Assembly (NCBI GenBank): GCA_033782935.1
Contig: JAWQEG010001537.1
Location: 310,001 to 374,000, forward strand
DNA from: Petrolisthes cinctipes
Taxonomy: Eukaryota; Arthropoda; Malacostraca; Decapoda; Porcellanidae
DNA: 64,000 bases
Reading direction: 5' to 3'
Numbering within the stretch: the stretch's first letter is position 1; every line of letters begins with the position of its first letter. The notes beneath the pieces are model-generated. The model ran no database searches. It had not been told where the DNA came from and was given only the letters and a program-made list of their open reading frames with translations. Position numbers and translations under genes: made by a program. Positions 27,241 through 38,508 of the stretch are shown one piece after another.

Positions 27241-30200
27241 GATATGTACAGATCACTTCTGGGACCCCAAAATATCGAATTTTCGGGTGTTTTAAGCCTG
27301 AATTTGAGATATAAACGGGTACAGAAGATGCATGCACATATCGACTTTTGGGCACCTAAAAGATCGATTTTCAGTATGTTTTGGGCCTGTATATTGAAAA
27401 TACTCTAACACGGAGTAAGCATGTACAGATCGCTTCTGGGACCCCAAAATATCGAATTTTCGGGTGTTTTGGGCCTGAATTTGAGATATCGACTTTGGGC
27501 ACCTAATATATCGATTTTTAGCATGTTATGGGCCTGAATTTTGAAAATATTCTAGCACTGAGTAGGCATGTACAGATCGCTTCTGGGACCCCAAAATATC
27601 GAATTTTCGGGTGTTTTGAGCCTGAATTTGAGATACAAACGGGTACAGAAGATGCATGCACATATCGACTTTTGGGCACCTATAATATCGATTTTAAGCA
27701 TGTTTTGGGTCTGTATCTTGAAAACATTCTAACTAGGAGTAGGCATGTACAGATCGCTTCTAGGACCCAAAAATACCGAATTTTCGGGTGTTTTGAACCT
27801 GAATTTGAGATAGAAACCGGTACTAAAGATACATGAACATATCGACTTTGGTCACCGGAAATATCGATTTTTAGCATGTTTTGAGCCTATATTTTGAAAA
27901 CATTCTAGCACTGAGTAGGCATGTACAGATCGCTTCTGGGACCGAAAAATATAGAATTTTCGGGTGTTTTGTGGTTGAATTTGAGATATAAACGGGTGCA
28001 GAAGATGCATACACATATTGACTTTGGGCACCTAAAATATCGATTTTCAGCATGTTTTGGGCCTGTATCTGAGTAGGCATGTACAGATCGCTTCTGGGAC
28101 CCCAAAATATCAAATTTTCGGGTGTTTGGAGCCTGAATTTGAGATATAAACGGGTACAGAAGATGCATGCACATATCGACTTTGGACACTTAAACTATCG
28201 ATTTTTAGCATATTTTGAGCCTATATTTTGAAAATATTCTAGCAAAAAGTAGATATGTACAGATCACTTCTGGGACCCCAAAATATCGAATTTTCGGGTG
28301 TTTGGAGACTGAATTTGAGATATAAACGGGTACAGAAGATGCATGCACATATCGACTTTGGACACTTAAAATATCGATTTTTAGTATGTTTTGAGCCTAT
28401 ATTTCGAAAACATTCTAGCACTGAGTAGGCATGTACAGATCGCTTTTAAGACCCAAAAATATCGAATTTTCGGGTGTTTTGAGGTTGAATTTGGGATATA
28501 AACGAGTGCAGAAGATGCATACACATATTGACTTTGGGCACCCAAAATATCGATTTTCAGCATGTTTTGGACCTGTATCTGAGTAGGCATGTACAGATCG
28601 CTTCTGGGACCAAAAAATATCGAATTTTCGGGTGTTTGGAGCCTGAATTTGAGATATCAACTTTGGGCACCTAAAATATCGATTTTTAGCATGTTTTGGG
28701 CCTATATTTTGAAAATATTCTAGCACTGAGTAGGCATGTACAGATCGCTTCTGGGACCCCAAAATATCGAATTTTCGGGAGTTTTGTGGTTGAATTTGAG
28801 ATATAAACGGGTGCAGAAGATGAATACACATATCGACTTTTGGGCACCTAAAAGATCGATTTTCAGTATATTATGGGCCTGTAAATTAAAAATACTCTAA
28901 CACGGAGTAGGCATGTACAGATCGCTTCTGGGACCCCAAAATATCGAATTCTCGGGTGTTTTGGGCCTGAATTTGAGATATCGACTTTGGGCACCTAAAA
29001 TATCGATTTTGAGCATGTTTTGGGACTGTATCTTGAAAACATTCTAACTAGGAGTAGGCATGTACAGATCGCTTCTAGGATCCAAAAATATAGAATTTTC
29101 GGGGGTTTTGAGCCTGAATTTGAGATATAAACGGATACAGAAGATGCATGCACATATCGACTTTCTTCACAAAAAAAAACGATTCTCAGCATGTTTTAGG
29201 CCTATATTTTGTAAAATATTCTAGCCTAGAGTGAGCATGTACAGATCGCTTCTGGGACCCAAAAATATTGAATTTTCGGGTGTTTTGAACCTCAATTTGG
29301 AATGTAAACGGGTACTGAAGATGCATGCACATATCGACTTTGGGAACCCAAAATATCGATTTTGAGCATGTTTTTGGCCTGTATATTGAAAATACTCTAA
29401 CACGGAGTAGGCATGTACAGATCGCTTCTGGGACCCCAAAATATCGAAATTTCGGGTGTTTTGGGCCTGAATTTGAGATATCGACTTTGGGCACCTAAAT
29501 ATCGATTTTTATCATGTTTTGGGCCTGTATTTTGAAAATATTCTAGCACTGCGTAGGCATGTACAGATCGCTTCCGGGACCCCAAAATATCGAATTTTCG
29601 GGTGTTTTGAGCCTGAATTTGAGATATAAACGGGTACTGAAAGTGGATGCACATATCGACTTTTGGGCACCTAAAATATCGATTTTGAGCATGTTTTGGG
29701 TCTGTATCTTGAAAACATTCTAACTAGGAGTAGGCATGTACAGATCGCTTATAGGACCCAAAAATATAGAATTTTCGGGTGTTTTGAGCCTGAATTTGAG
29801 AGAGAAACCGGTACTGAAGATATATGCACATATCTACTTTGGTCACCTGAAGTATCGATTTTCAGGATGTTTTGGCCCTATATTTTGAATGTATTCTAGC
29901 ATTGTGTAAGCATGTTCAGATTGCTTCTGAGACCCAAAAATATCGAATTTTCGTGTGTTTTGAGCCTGAATTTGGGATATAAACGGGTACAGAAGATAAA
30001 TGCACATATGGATTTTGGGCACATAAAATATCGGTTTTCAGCTTGTTTTGGGTCTGTATTTTGAAAATATTTTAACATTGAGTAGGCATTTACAGATCCC
30101 TTCTGGGAACAAAAAGTATCGAATTTTAAGGTGTTTTAAACCTGAATTTGGGATACAAGCGAGTGCTGATGATTCATGCACATATCGATTTTGGGCACCA

Positions 30201-31868
30201 AAAATTGCGATTTTCAGCTTATTTTGGGCCTGTATTTTGAAAATATTCTAACACTGAGTAGGCATGTACAGATCGCTTCTGGGACCGAAAAAAATCAAAT
30301 TTTCAGGTGTTTTTAGCCTGAATTTGGGATATAAACGGGAACAGAAGATGAATGCAGATATCGACTTTGATCACCTATAATATCGATTTTAAGCATGTTT
30401 TGGGCGTGTAATTTGAAAATATTCTAGCACTGACTATGCATGTGGAGATTGCTTCTGGGATCCAAAAATATCGAATTTTCAGGTGTTTTGAGACTGAATT
30501 TGGGATATAAACGGGTACAGAAGATGAATGAACATTTCGACTTTGGGCACCTAAAATATCGATTTTTAGTATGTTTTGGCCCTATATTTTGAATTTAATC
30601 TAGCACTGGGTAAGCATGTACAGAGCGCTTCTAAGACCCAAAAATACCGAATTTTCTGGTGTTTTGAGAATGAATTTGGAATATAAACGGGTACAGAAGA
30701 TGCATGCACATATCGACTTTCTTCACAAAAAAAAAACGATTTTCACCATGTTTTAGGAGTATATTTTGTAAAATTTTCTAGCACAGAGTGAGCATGTACA
30801 GATCGCTTCTGGGACCCAAAAATATTGAATTTTTGGGTTTTTTGAACCTCAATTTGGAATGTAAACGGTTACTGAAGATGCATGCACATATCGACTTTGG
30901 GCACCCAAAATATCGATTTTGAGAATGTTTTTGGCCTGTATTTTGAAAATACTCTAACACGGAGTAGGCATGTACAGATCGCTTCTGGGACCCAAAAATA
31001 TCGAATTTTCGGGTGTTTTGAGACTGAATTTGGGATATAAACAGGTACTGAAGATGCATGCACATATCGACTTTGGACACTTAAAATATCGATTTTTAGC
31101 ATGTTTTGAGCCTGTTTCTGAGTAGGCATGTACAGATCGCTTCTGGGACCAAAAAATATCGAATTTTCGGATGTTTTGGTCCTGAATTGGAGATATCGAC
31201 TTTGGGCACCTAAAATATCGATTTTTAGCATGTTTTGGGCCTATATTTTGAAAATATTTTAGCACTGAGTAGGCATGTACAGATCGCTTCTGGGACCCCA
31301 AAATATCGAATTTTCGGGTGGTTTGACCCTGAATTTGAGATATAAACAGGTACTGAAGATGCATGCACATATCGACTTTTGGGCACCTAAAATATCGATT
31401 TTGAGCATGTTTTGGGTCTGTATCTTGAAATTTTTTTAACTAGGAGTAGGCAAGTACAGATCGCTTCTAGGACCCCAAAATATCGATTTTTCTTGTGTTT
31501 TGAGCCTGAATTTGAGATATATACGGGTACAGAAGATGCATGCACATATCAACTTTGGACACTTAAAATATCGATTTTTAGCATGTTTTGAGCCTATATT
31601 TTGAAAACATTCTAGCACTGAGTAGGCATGTACAGATCGCTTCTGGGACCGATAAATATAGAATTTTCGGGTGTTTTGTGGTTGAATTTGAGATATAAAC
31701 GGGTGCATAAGATGCATACACATATTGACTTTGGGCACCTAAAATATCGATTTTCAGCATGTTTTGGGCCTGTATCTGAGTAGGCATGTACAGATCGCTT
31801 CTGGGACCCCAAAATATCGAATTTTCGGGTGTTTGGAGCCTGAATTTGAGATATCGACTTTGGGCACC
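27241..31868. repeat. Satellite monomers flanking the retroelement on the left
   Basis: Monomers related to the 3,865-bp family but rearranged and more diverged. Landmarks of the diverged-monomer island recur at 29840-30780: 'TTTTGAATGTATTCTAGC', 'TATGGATTTTGGGCACATA', 'CACCAAAAATTGCGATTTTC', and 'CTTCACAAAAAAAAAACG' near 29165 and 30720. The last monomers before the insertion (31560-31868) show both short forms. The array stops at ...TTTGGGCACC. Confidence 0.9.
31865..31868. other. Target-site duplication, left (CACC)
   Basis: CACC immediately precedes the TG of the left LTR and is repeated immediately after the CA of the right LTR. The bases are part of the satellite motif GGGCACCTAAAAT. 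The boundary is ambiguous by one base, because T could belong to either the LTR or a 5-bp duplication CACCT. Confidence 0.85.
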
Positions 31869-32522
31869 TGTACCAGTTCTGAAGGCTTGAACTCTGGGCA
31901 GAACCTGGTAAGTTACTTGTGTGTAATTCTTGGAGTTGTAGTTGTAGTAGTTGTTGTTGTTGTGGTTTTAGGTAACGTGGAAGACGGGTGCTTTCTTAGG
32001 TTTGCTTAGGTGATTGACTTCACAAGTTTCTTAAGGCTAAATTTATTAATATGTGTACTTATCTATACAGGGTATTATCGTGATGTGCCTTGTCTTATAT
32101 GGTATTATGTCTCTCTCTATGGAGACAGTTTATAGCCCTTAGGGAGTCAGTGTTGTATCCTAAATCCTAGTGTACCTCCTCTGCTTATATACATTTCAAA
32201 CTCAATAGTTTACAGAATGGCTAGAGTGTGACTGTGTTGCCTGTGAATGGTCAGTTTGATTCTGTACCTACTTCTCTCTTCTCGTGTGAAAGGGAAAGTG
32301 GGCCAACCCTTTCCTATCTCTCTCTCTCTCTCTCTCTCTCCTTTACTCTCTTTCCTACTCTCCTTCAAAGGGGAGGTAGGAAAGGTTAATAATGTCTTTG
32401 TATGACCTGACGCCGCACCTGTGTGTGTGTGTGTGTGTCCAACCTGCCCAGGTGGCCTGTTTCTGATGTGTAAACAGATTAGAAGTAGTGACTCTTTTCT
32501 AAATGGTTTTATGGTGTGTACA
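31869..32522 (-). repeat. 3' LTR (left copy)
   Basis: This 654-bp LTR starts TGTACCAGTTCTGAAGGC and ends GGTGTGTACA on the plus strand. It matches the right LTR with about 10 substitutions, a 1-bp indel and a 2-bp TC-run length difference (about 98.5% identity by hand alignment). It contains a (TC)12 run at 32317-32340 and (GT)9 at 32421-32438. Minus-strand promoter and processing signals are at 32129-32134 (TATAAA) and 32042-32047 (AATAAA). Confidence 0.95.
32042..32047 (-). terminator. AATAAA polyadenylation signal candidate (3' LTR)
   Basis: Minus-strand AATAAA in the 3' LTR at the same place as in the 5' LTR. It is the expected 3'-end signal for a transcript running from the right LTR to the left LTR. 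Confidence 0.5.
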
Positions 32523-32545
32523 CCGCTCAGTCCGCTACCCTCGAC
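32523..32545 (-). other. Weak polypurine tract candidate
   Basis: Immediately upstream of the 3' LTR on the minus strand is a stretch with 16 of 23 purines (it includes GAGGGTAGCGG). A clean uninterrupted polypurine tract is not present, so this is named only because of its position. Confidence 0.2.
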
Positions 32546-32835
32546 TGGCCTCCAGGCGTTTGCTTTATGCTTTATTTAATAGAAGGCCAGTTCACAATGT
32601 TGGTAGGGTACATAATACTAAGACATTAACAATTAATACATGTATAGTAACATAAAAATAGACATTAAGACATTGGCACACCATATACTAAAAATTAACA
32701 TTACCGGTAATACATGAATATAATTACATGAACATGAATACATTGTTACATAAAATTTCATCTTAATATTAATGTGTTTAGCTAGGTGCATGTTATTGTG
32801 TGTATATAATCTAACCTATGCTAAAAATTCACACA
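32546..32835 (-). other. Retroelement 3' noncoding stretch
   Basis: This AT-rich stretch of about 290 bp lies between the env-like remnant and the 3' LTR. It contains simple ACATTAA/ATACATGAA-like repeats at 32620-32740. No gene or motif is recognised. Confidence 0.6.
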
Positions 32836-34673
32836 TTAATGAGGGGGGAGCCGTGTTGCTATGTTGTGGCTGTGAAATGACAGTCTTGTTCTTTTCAACA
32901 CAAGATAATTCAGTATACTTCGATAGTTCTTTCTTATACAATATAAAAATAGTATTTTAGACTGTCTTATACAATACATAAATTTTATAGTACATGCCAG
33001 AAAGATAAGACATGGGATAATAAACATTGGTACCAAGTTTTATTTTGATCACTATATGAGGAATCAAATGATATAATAAGGATGATTGAATCCTATTCTC
33101 ATTGAGTAACATAATAGTTTCATTTTGTCTGATACAACTGATAATGAATTAGGAGATGTTAAACAATTCAACTTTAAAGGAAATATGTTGAAAAGGTGGA
33201 AGAGATTGTGCTATGTTTTCTAGCAAATTATGTTTACTAGGCAAGGTAACGATTCCCTTGGATCGTATTTCCTATGAGTCTGCTTCTTTATAGTTGCCTT
33301 GAACCATACCATGTGTAGGGTGATTAGGGCAAATTAATGTTAATTGTGTATCAGCTTTTAAGTATAGATAGTGGAAATTAAAATTGATGATGAAAGAGAG
33401 TTTGATTAGTAATAGATATGAATGTACATGCATATAGTGCTTGATTAGTAGTACTTATGATTCTAAGCAAGTGGAGATTTTGCATCCTTTGGAGACTTAA
33501 ATGCAACTCAAATGCAAAGAAATATGCAAGACAAACATATATGAAGATATGCAACATGGCACTTGAAGTGTTGTGTGTCACTGATGACATCATCACTAAG
33601 TATATTACTTATTGGATGAAAATTGAATATTAAATTATTACTTCCATTTTCATAGGGAATTGTAGAAGTGCGTAGCTTGTGAATAACATTTTACCTTTTA
33701 TGGGAATAATAATGAGTATATGATCTTGTATTAAAATACTACGCATGACTGGATAATAATATTTCATGAAAGATAATAAGGAAGATGAGATTTCATCATT
33801 GATTGTACCATTGCATCTCGTGGCTATTGGAGTGGAAATAATATTGTGAGTTGATCTTATCTTACCCGCCGTAAATACTCTCTTAATAAATGTTGTCAAT
33901 CCTCTCTAAGTTCCTCACCTGCTATCATTTTTCCGCAAACTCACAGAAATAAATAGAAGCCTAAAAATATGATGTGATTATTTCATATATGTAGTTCTTT
34001 TCATTCGTTGCTCATGTAAACTATATAATTCGTATTTAATTTCTGTGCAATGATTTACACTCTAATACAGTATATACCTGTTACTCTATCTTACCTTGAT
34101 TTGCAAAGGCTTGTCCTGCAACCTTTTATGTATGGGATAATGCTTGTATACCACTATATCTCTAAGCATTACCAAATAGTGCTCATGAAATTACATTTAA
34201 AAATTATCTAAATCACGCTCTGGGCTGTGATGATGGCTCTAAGCCATTATATTTTTTTTTTTTTGTATAATAAGCGAGCAATATTACCTGAGTCGCTGAA
34301 TCCATTCCTAGGGCGCCCATTAGTGAAAGGACACTATAGAATATAATGCACTTACATAGGTAAATTCAGTTGTGTGATACCTGTCAAACAAAACTAGTGT
34401 ATCATTAAGTACCTTATCTGTAATTACTGCTCAATGGCAGAAAATTTTGGTAATAATTCATATATCCAGTAAAGAGTAAGAAATAGTGATCATATCGTTC
34501 ATCACCAATATTTTATTTATTTTCCTTTTCTTTTCAACTGTTTCATAAAATTGTAAACGAGAGCTCTCGGATTTTAAGACGTCATCTTTATCTGTGTTAT
34601 GCACTTCGTCGGAGGTTGTAGCCACCGCGAGTATAGACATGAAAACCGTTATATAGGTTGATTTGGGCCACAT
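32836..34673 (-). pseudogene. env: Env-like region, possible F-type envelope remnant
   Basis: In retrovirus-like insect elements the third gene encodes a membrane fusion glycoprotein. A minus-strand frame at 34458-34673 opens with a short basic/polar start and a hydrophobic stretch (about residues 7-20) like a signal peptide. The frame at 33630-33899 contains a hydrophobic beta-type segment followed by a Tyr/Phe/Pro-containing stretch, reminiscent of the conserved ectodomain segment of F-like Env proteins. A cysteine-rich stretch lies just downstream (33400-33560). About 200 codons further on, a frame at 32836-33036 opens with a roughly 20-residue hydrophobic segment followed by basic residues, like a transmembrane anchor and tail. 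The order and spacing fit a protein of about 610 residues, but no single frame spans it: many stops and shifts intervene, and a poly-T tract lies at 34251-34265. Similarity is by eye and weak; position in the element is the best support. Confidence 0.42.
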
Positions 34674-34959
34674 TTGTAAGAAGAAATACTATTTTTCATT
34701 GGAAACCGATCGAAGTTTTTGTTTGTAAGTGTTTATTTTATTATCATCAATAGTAGGGATAATATTACGAGGAAGAGGACATTGTTGCTGTTGCAGAGAT
34801 ATTGATTGGTTTTATTTTGGATGTTAGGTTTTTGCGTGCATTTTACCAATTTCTTTATTCTGTTTACATAAACAACATTATCCGCCTGGTAAAATTATTC
34901 TTTATTATAAGGTTATGCCTACTAAAGACATGACTGTGTGAAGTTCGATCGGGTACCCA
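34674..34959 (-). other. Junction between integrase end and env-like region
   Basis: About 290 bp follow the minisatellite on the minus strand, before the signal-peptide-like start. The integrase frame appears to terminate just past the minisatellite (stops near 34905-34972). No separate gene is visible. A splice acceptor for an env message would be expected here by analogy, but I cannot identify one with confidence. Confidence 0.35.
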
Positions 34960-35304
34960 TTATGTCGGCGATTACGCATTTTTTTCTTCTCTAGCAAGTC
35001 TATACTTTGTTTTGTTATGTCGGCGATCACGCATTTTCCCTGCAAGCCGATAAATTGCTTTGTTATGTCGGCGATCACGCATTTTCCTTGCAAGCCGATA
35101 AATTGCTTTGTTATGTCGGCGATCACGCATTTTCCTTGCAAGCCGATAAATTGCTTTGTTATGTCGGCGATCACGCATTTTCCTTGCAAGCCGATAAATT
35201 GCTTTGTTATGTCGGCGATCACGCATTTTCCTTGCAAGCCGATAAATTGCTTTGTTATGTCGGCGATCACGCATTTTCCTTGCAAGCCGATAAATTGCTT
35301 TGTT
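34960..35304 (-). repeat. 48-bp minisatellite in the integrase C-terminal region
   Basis: Six tandem 48-bp units start at 35017, 35065, 35113, 35161, 35209 and 35257. Five appear identical, and the first has one C/T difference. A diverged 55-bp unit precedes them at 34962-35016. The unit is 16 codons, so frames stay open through it on both strands. The minus-strand frame that continues from the integrase side reads the basic peptide ARKMRDRRHNKAIYRL per unit, which fits the linker after the integrase core. The other open frames across the array are by-products. There are no spacers, so it is not a CRISPR array. Confidence 0.93.
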
Positions 35305-35389
35305 CATCATGATGAAATTGTGGAAATGCAACTCACTGTCGTTTAGCTTAGTTGTCCATGTTTTAGCATGGCTTCTTCGTGGCAATTGT

Positions 35390-36015
35390 TATATCATTTA
35401 AAAGACGTATCCATACGCCATACAGTATTTCATGTGGAGTTTTTCCTTTTATTTCCGTATTTTGTAGTGTTTATTGACCGTCATATCGATGCAGTCTTCC
35501 CATGTGGAGGGATTTTCCTTGTTTCTGTGCCACGAAGTACTTCTAGTAGTGTTACGGTTTTGCCGTTTTGTTAACCCATTAGATGCTGGGAAATATGGTA
35601 ATACAAACGTTTGCTTAATGTAGTAGAAATCAGCTATCTTTTATAATATTGGGACATGTAAATGGGCATAGGAATTTGGTTTTTAAATATATGTGCACTT
35701 ACTTTTGCGGTTTTTATCGTAGTGGTGCTGCCATTAAATATCTAGAAAATGGTTAATCATAGGTAAAAACTTATCTGTGTCCTGATTCTAAATTGGTAAG
35801 GAAAGTAGATCTATTCCTACTATGTCCCATGATTCGTCCAGGATTAGGGATTCCCGTCATGGAACAGAGGTCCAAATGTATGGCCTTGACCTGCATTGTA
35901 TGTTTCGCACTGAGCAATATATGTGTTTCATCATCTACCCTTAGTTTATGTTAATAGTATATTGTATGTAGGGTGGTTAGGTACCTACCTCTATCAGGAT
36001 GTCCTGCTGCATTAT
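35390..36015 (-). pseudogene. pol: Retroelement integrase remnant (pol)
   Basis: DDE-type integrase for inserting element DNA. On the minus strand HNAAGHPDRG (about 35990-36013) has the two histidines of the H-H-C-C zinc domain. A cysteine pair region follows near 35893-35915, where the C-x2-C unit appears to have lost one Cys. The catalytic core begins SWDIVGIDLLSLP (about 35795-35833), containing the first catalytic Asp. It continues to FTYD and PFSRYLMAAP (35722-35770), with stops between. WEDCIDMTVN (about 35485-35515) and GKTPHEILYGV (35411-35446) are typical C-terminal core landmarks. Numerous stops and frame changes separate these blocks. The third catalytic residue was not located. 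Placement after RNase H confirms the Ty3/gypsy rather than Ty1/copia order. Confidence 0.82.
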
Positions 36016-36414
36016 GATATAAGGGTAATTAATACTGAGGGAATTATTATTTGTTGTATCACTATGTGATTGGTTTGTACGTCACGTTTCCTTAGTTTTC
36101 TGTAAATAATATCATCATGAAGGGAAAAGGTATTTAAGTGACTGGGTAATTATGGTCCATTATTTTCATCCTCAGGGTTTTTTAATGAATATCTTATTAC
36201 ATTCATCATAGAATCCGTTTGCTAATGTTTAGGAACCGTATTAAGGTCAAAGTCCATGGGTGTCCTCGGAACTAAAGGACACGATGATTGTTTAAGGGAT
36301 CTGCTACTTTATTAATCGTCCTGGAAGGTATTTAATATCTATATGTGGGAGAAATTCCTGTCTTGTTAGATATTATCTGGCTAATGTTTCCGTTAGGGTT
36401 AGAGGTTATAGTAA

Positions 36415-36870
36415 GCCAAGGATCGTTTGGTAATTCGCGAAAACTTGTAAAGGATAGCCTAATACGATTTCTCTAAAAGTACGAAGTGCCCATAATATTG
36501 CTTAAATTTCCTGTTTTGTTACAGAGTAACGAGTTCCCTGCGTATTTAATATACTCTAAGCATAAGCACATACCTGATATCGACCCCTAGCTATCTCTTA
36601 CATAAGTACAGCGCCTAAGCCTACTGAAGAAGCACCTGTACACTTGATAAAAGTTAATGAATACTTGGGAACGCAAAAATTGGAGCTGACATTAATTAAC
36701 CTTTAATAATTCAAAGCTCAGCTGTTTTTTCTGGCCTCCATACAAAATCTCGAGTTTATTATTTAGGGGTTTAGCTACTTGGGAAAAATGCTGTACCAAG
36801 ATTCTATAATAAGAACCTAAACCCAAGAATTATTTTACGTTAGTAGCATTCATTAGGAATAGTGAATACT
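36415..36870 (-). pseudogene. pol: RT connection and RNase H remnant (pol)
   Basis: Downstream of the RT box on the minus strand, FLGLGSYYRILVQHFSQVA (about 36770-36829) matches the connection segment that follows RT in Ty3/gypsy elements. Then come AELxx...LMSAPIFAFP-like remnants with stops, and RNase H motifs: GASSVGLGAVL (about 36603-36640), a tyrosine- and threonine-containing RYSVTKQEI segment, and AILWALRTFREIVLGYP (about 36450-36503). At least four in-frame stops interrupt it. RNase H removes template RNA during reverse transcription; this copy cannot make a complete domain. Confidence 0.8.
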
Positions 36871-37042
36871 TTCATTGCTCGTATTTTACCAGATTGTGTA
36901 TGGGGCACAGTGGCGGGTAATGTATAACCTAAAATTATAATTTCCTGGTTAAGAAAATGACACATAGGCAGTTAAAGTTTGAGGCCTACCTAATGTAATC
37001 TCTGGATAAGCTTCTTTATTGTTACTTATTATGAATGTACGT

Positions 37043-37497
37043 CTATAGAAAAATAATCAAATCGTTGAGATTAGCGATGACTACGTTATTAATAACGCCA
37101 ATACGAAAATTGACCATATGCTGAAATATGGATGAAACATTACATAACCCAAATGGTCTACGAATGTATTCATAATAACCATGGGAAGTACTAAATGTTG
37201 TAATGGGTTGACTTTTATCATCTAATGCTACTTGCCAGTTTCCACTGACCAAGTTTAAGGTGGAGAATATCATAGGCTTTGATTAACCAATGTTAGACAA
37301 AACATCTTAAAGGAGGGAGGGGATATTTATCTTTAATTGTAGCATTATTTATTTGTCTGTAATCAATTACTGGCGTAAATTCACCATTATTATTGAAACC
37401 AAAAACATTGGGTTGTTAAAAGGGGAGTTAGAATTCTAAATAATGCCTTCATCCATCATTTCATTAATAATTTTCTCTACAACTTTCTGCCTACTAT
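37043..37497 (-). pseudogene. pol: Ty3/gypsy reverse transcriptase remnant (pol)
   Basis: RNA-directed DNA polymerase of the element. On the minus strand a frame with INEMMDEGII, an in-frame TAG, then NSNSP (37420-37497) is the N-terminal RT motif. After a frameshift, PVIDYRQIN and IKDKYPPP follow at about 37305-37385. After another break, an open frame at 37043-37273 carries IFSTLNLVSGNWQVALDD, FSTSHGYYEYIRRPFGLCN and FQHMVN, the palm motifs typical of Ty3/gypsy RT. The catalytic Y-x-D-D box at 37061-37072 reads N-L-N-D here, so one of the two metal-binding aspartates is missing. Stop, frameshifts and box change together show a dead enzyme. Domain identity is firm; exact limits are not. Confidence 0.88.
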
Positions 37498-38199
37498 GAG
37501 GTATGGTAGTCTATATGCTCGAATAAATGGGTTTAGGAGATGTTAGTGTAATGGCATGCTTTATAATGTTGGTTCATCCTAAGGAGTCACCAAGTAGGGC
37601 AATCGCATTTCAATATGTAGCTAGTATGGTGATAAGATTATCACGATAAAGTGGAAAATCGCGTCCACTGACAAAATTTCTAAGTTGCTCCCTTATGTGA
37701 GTATCACTTTATCCCTCGGTAAGAACCGATACAATATTTCCTTGTGGTATTGGTCTAACTTCCATCTGTACAGATCACATAGATATGTTCCTTTCTTTAC
37801 ATGAATATTGGTAGATGTTTTATTAATATCAGTGAAATTTTCACTGTTTACATTGGTTAAAGTAAATTAATCCCTGGTTATATATTATTGTACTAGTTCT
37901 ATTAAGGATAGAACGGTAGTTTGTGACTGTACATGAGATGGTAGCTCTACCTTCAATTAATGGACGAAATTTGAAGTTAATATAGTATTACAATATGCAG
38001 CAATGGCCTTTATGACAATGGGGTCGTTTCCCTCATTTTCAATATGTATAGAGTTAACATTACATGGACTTATATATTGGCCTGGACAATCCTGTATTAG
38101 AATACATTAATTCCTAAAATGTATTATTCTATATTTAGGGTTAATTATTATGGTTTGTTTGATAAGGTATGATAAACCTAGTTTATAATTTCGTATTAT
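37498..38199 (-). pseudogene. Decayed pol linker between protease and RT
   Basis: This stretch of about 700 bp lies between the protease and the first readable RT motif. On position it should encode the protease C-terminus and the RT N-terminal part. I could not read a continuous frame or a confident motif in it. Confidence 0.4.
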
Positions 38200-38506
38200 A
38201 TAAAATTCAATATGTATATGGTTAGTTCCCTTGTCTAACCGTACAGGAAGGGTTAAAGTGTCCCTAATACCTGTAATTTATTGCCTGTCATGGTTGACAA
38301 TGCTATGTCACCTGTTCAATCTTGGTTTATAAATGCCGTTGGGGACCTAATTTGCATAATTTGTTAAAGGAATTATCCGATAACAAGGAAACTGCCGCGC
38401 CTGTGTCTATCATTAAGTTGGTGTTACTATGTGATACTAGGACAGGGAATTATAGTATATTAACGGTAAATGCGACGACAGGGCCTACAGTTTTATTTTC
38501 GGGACG
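38200..38506 (-). pseudogene. pol: Retroelement aspartic protease remnant (pol)
   Basis: Starting within a few bases of the gag stop, a minus-strand frame reads GPVVAFTVNIL and then a TAA. In the same frame it continues to LMIDTGAAVSLL at about 38380-38413, the D-T-G active-site motif of retropepsins. A second stop follows near 38355. The role in an active element is cleavage of the Gag-Pol polyprotein. The two in-frame stops make this copy nonfunctional. The downstream boundary is uncertain because the conserved second half was not readable. Confidence 0.75.
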
Positions 38507-38508
38507 TT

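Larger units (their letters stand above)
1..31868. repeat. Satellite array, 176-177 bp monomer (left arm)
   Basis: Continuous head-to-tail tandem array. Each monomer carries fixed landmarks in order: CACCTAAAATATCGATTTT, a GCATGTTTTGGGCCT segment, a variable box (forms ending in TAACACGGAG, TAACTAGGAG or TAGCACTGAG), GTAGGCATGTACAGATCGC, GGGACCCCAAAATATCG, ATTTTCGGGTGTTTT, GAATTTGAGATATAAACGGG, GATGCATGCACATATCGAC. Spacing of the GCACCT landmark was measured at 177, 177 and 176 bp near 16.0-16.6 kb. Shorter monomers of about 158, 148 and 130 bp come from an 18-bp deletion, a 29-bp deletion, or both. No non-satellite DNA is visible in this arm. Open minus-strand frames run through it because 177 is divisible by three and the monomer has few stops on that strand; I do not regard them as genes. 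I do not recognise the satellite family. Confidence 0.98.

Noticed and set aside
31764..32009. Plus-strand ORF crossing the satellite/LTR boundary
   Set aside because: It starts in satellite and ends in the LTR with a low-complexity valine run from a GTT repeat. It is a chance frame; the counterpart in the other LTR (40096-40314) is likewise spurious.
32523..32580. Primer binding site next to the left LTR (element read on the plus strand)
   Set aside because: No TGG-started tRNA-like sequence abuts the LTR there, and gag, RT and integrase motifs all read on the minus strand.
32772..32960. Plus-strand 62-codon cysteine-rich ORF
   Set aside because: It is short and AT-rich, opposite the env-like anchor region, with no recognisable family.
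34960..35304. CRISPR array
   Set aside because: The units are contiguous 48-bp copies with no unique spacers, inside a retroelement in eukaryotic satellite DNA.
35007..35346. Plus-strand ORFs across the 48-bp repeat as a repetitive protein
   Set aside because: Any frame without a stop stays open through a 48-bp (16-codon) repeat. The only frame with context is the minus-strand integrase tail.
36016..36414. Separate host gene between RNase H and integrase
   Set aside because: No continuous frame or motif was seen. The interval fits the RNase H to integrase linker of a decayed pol.
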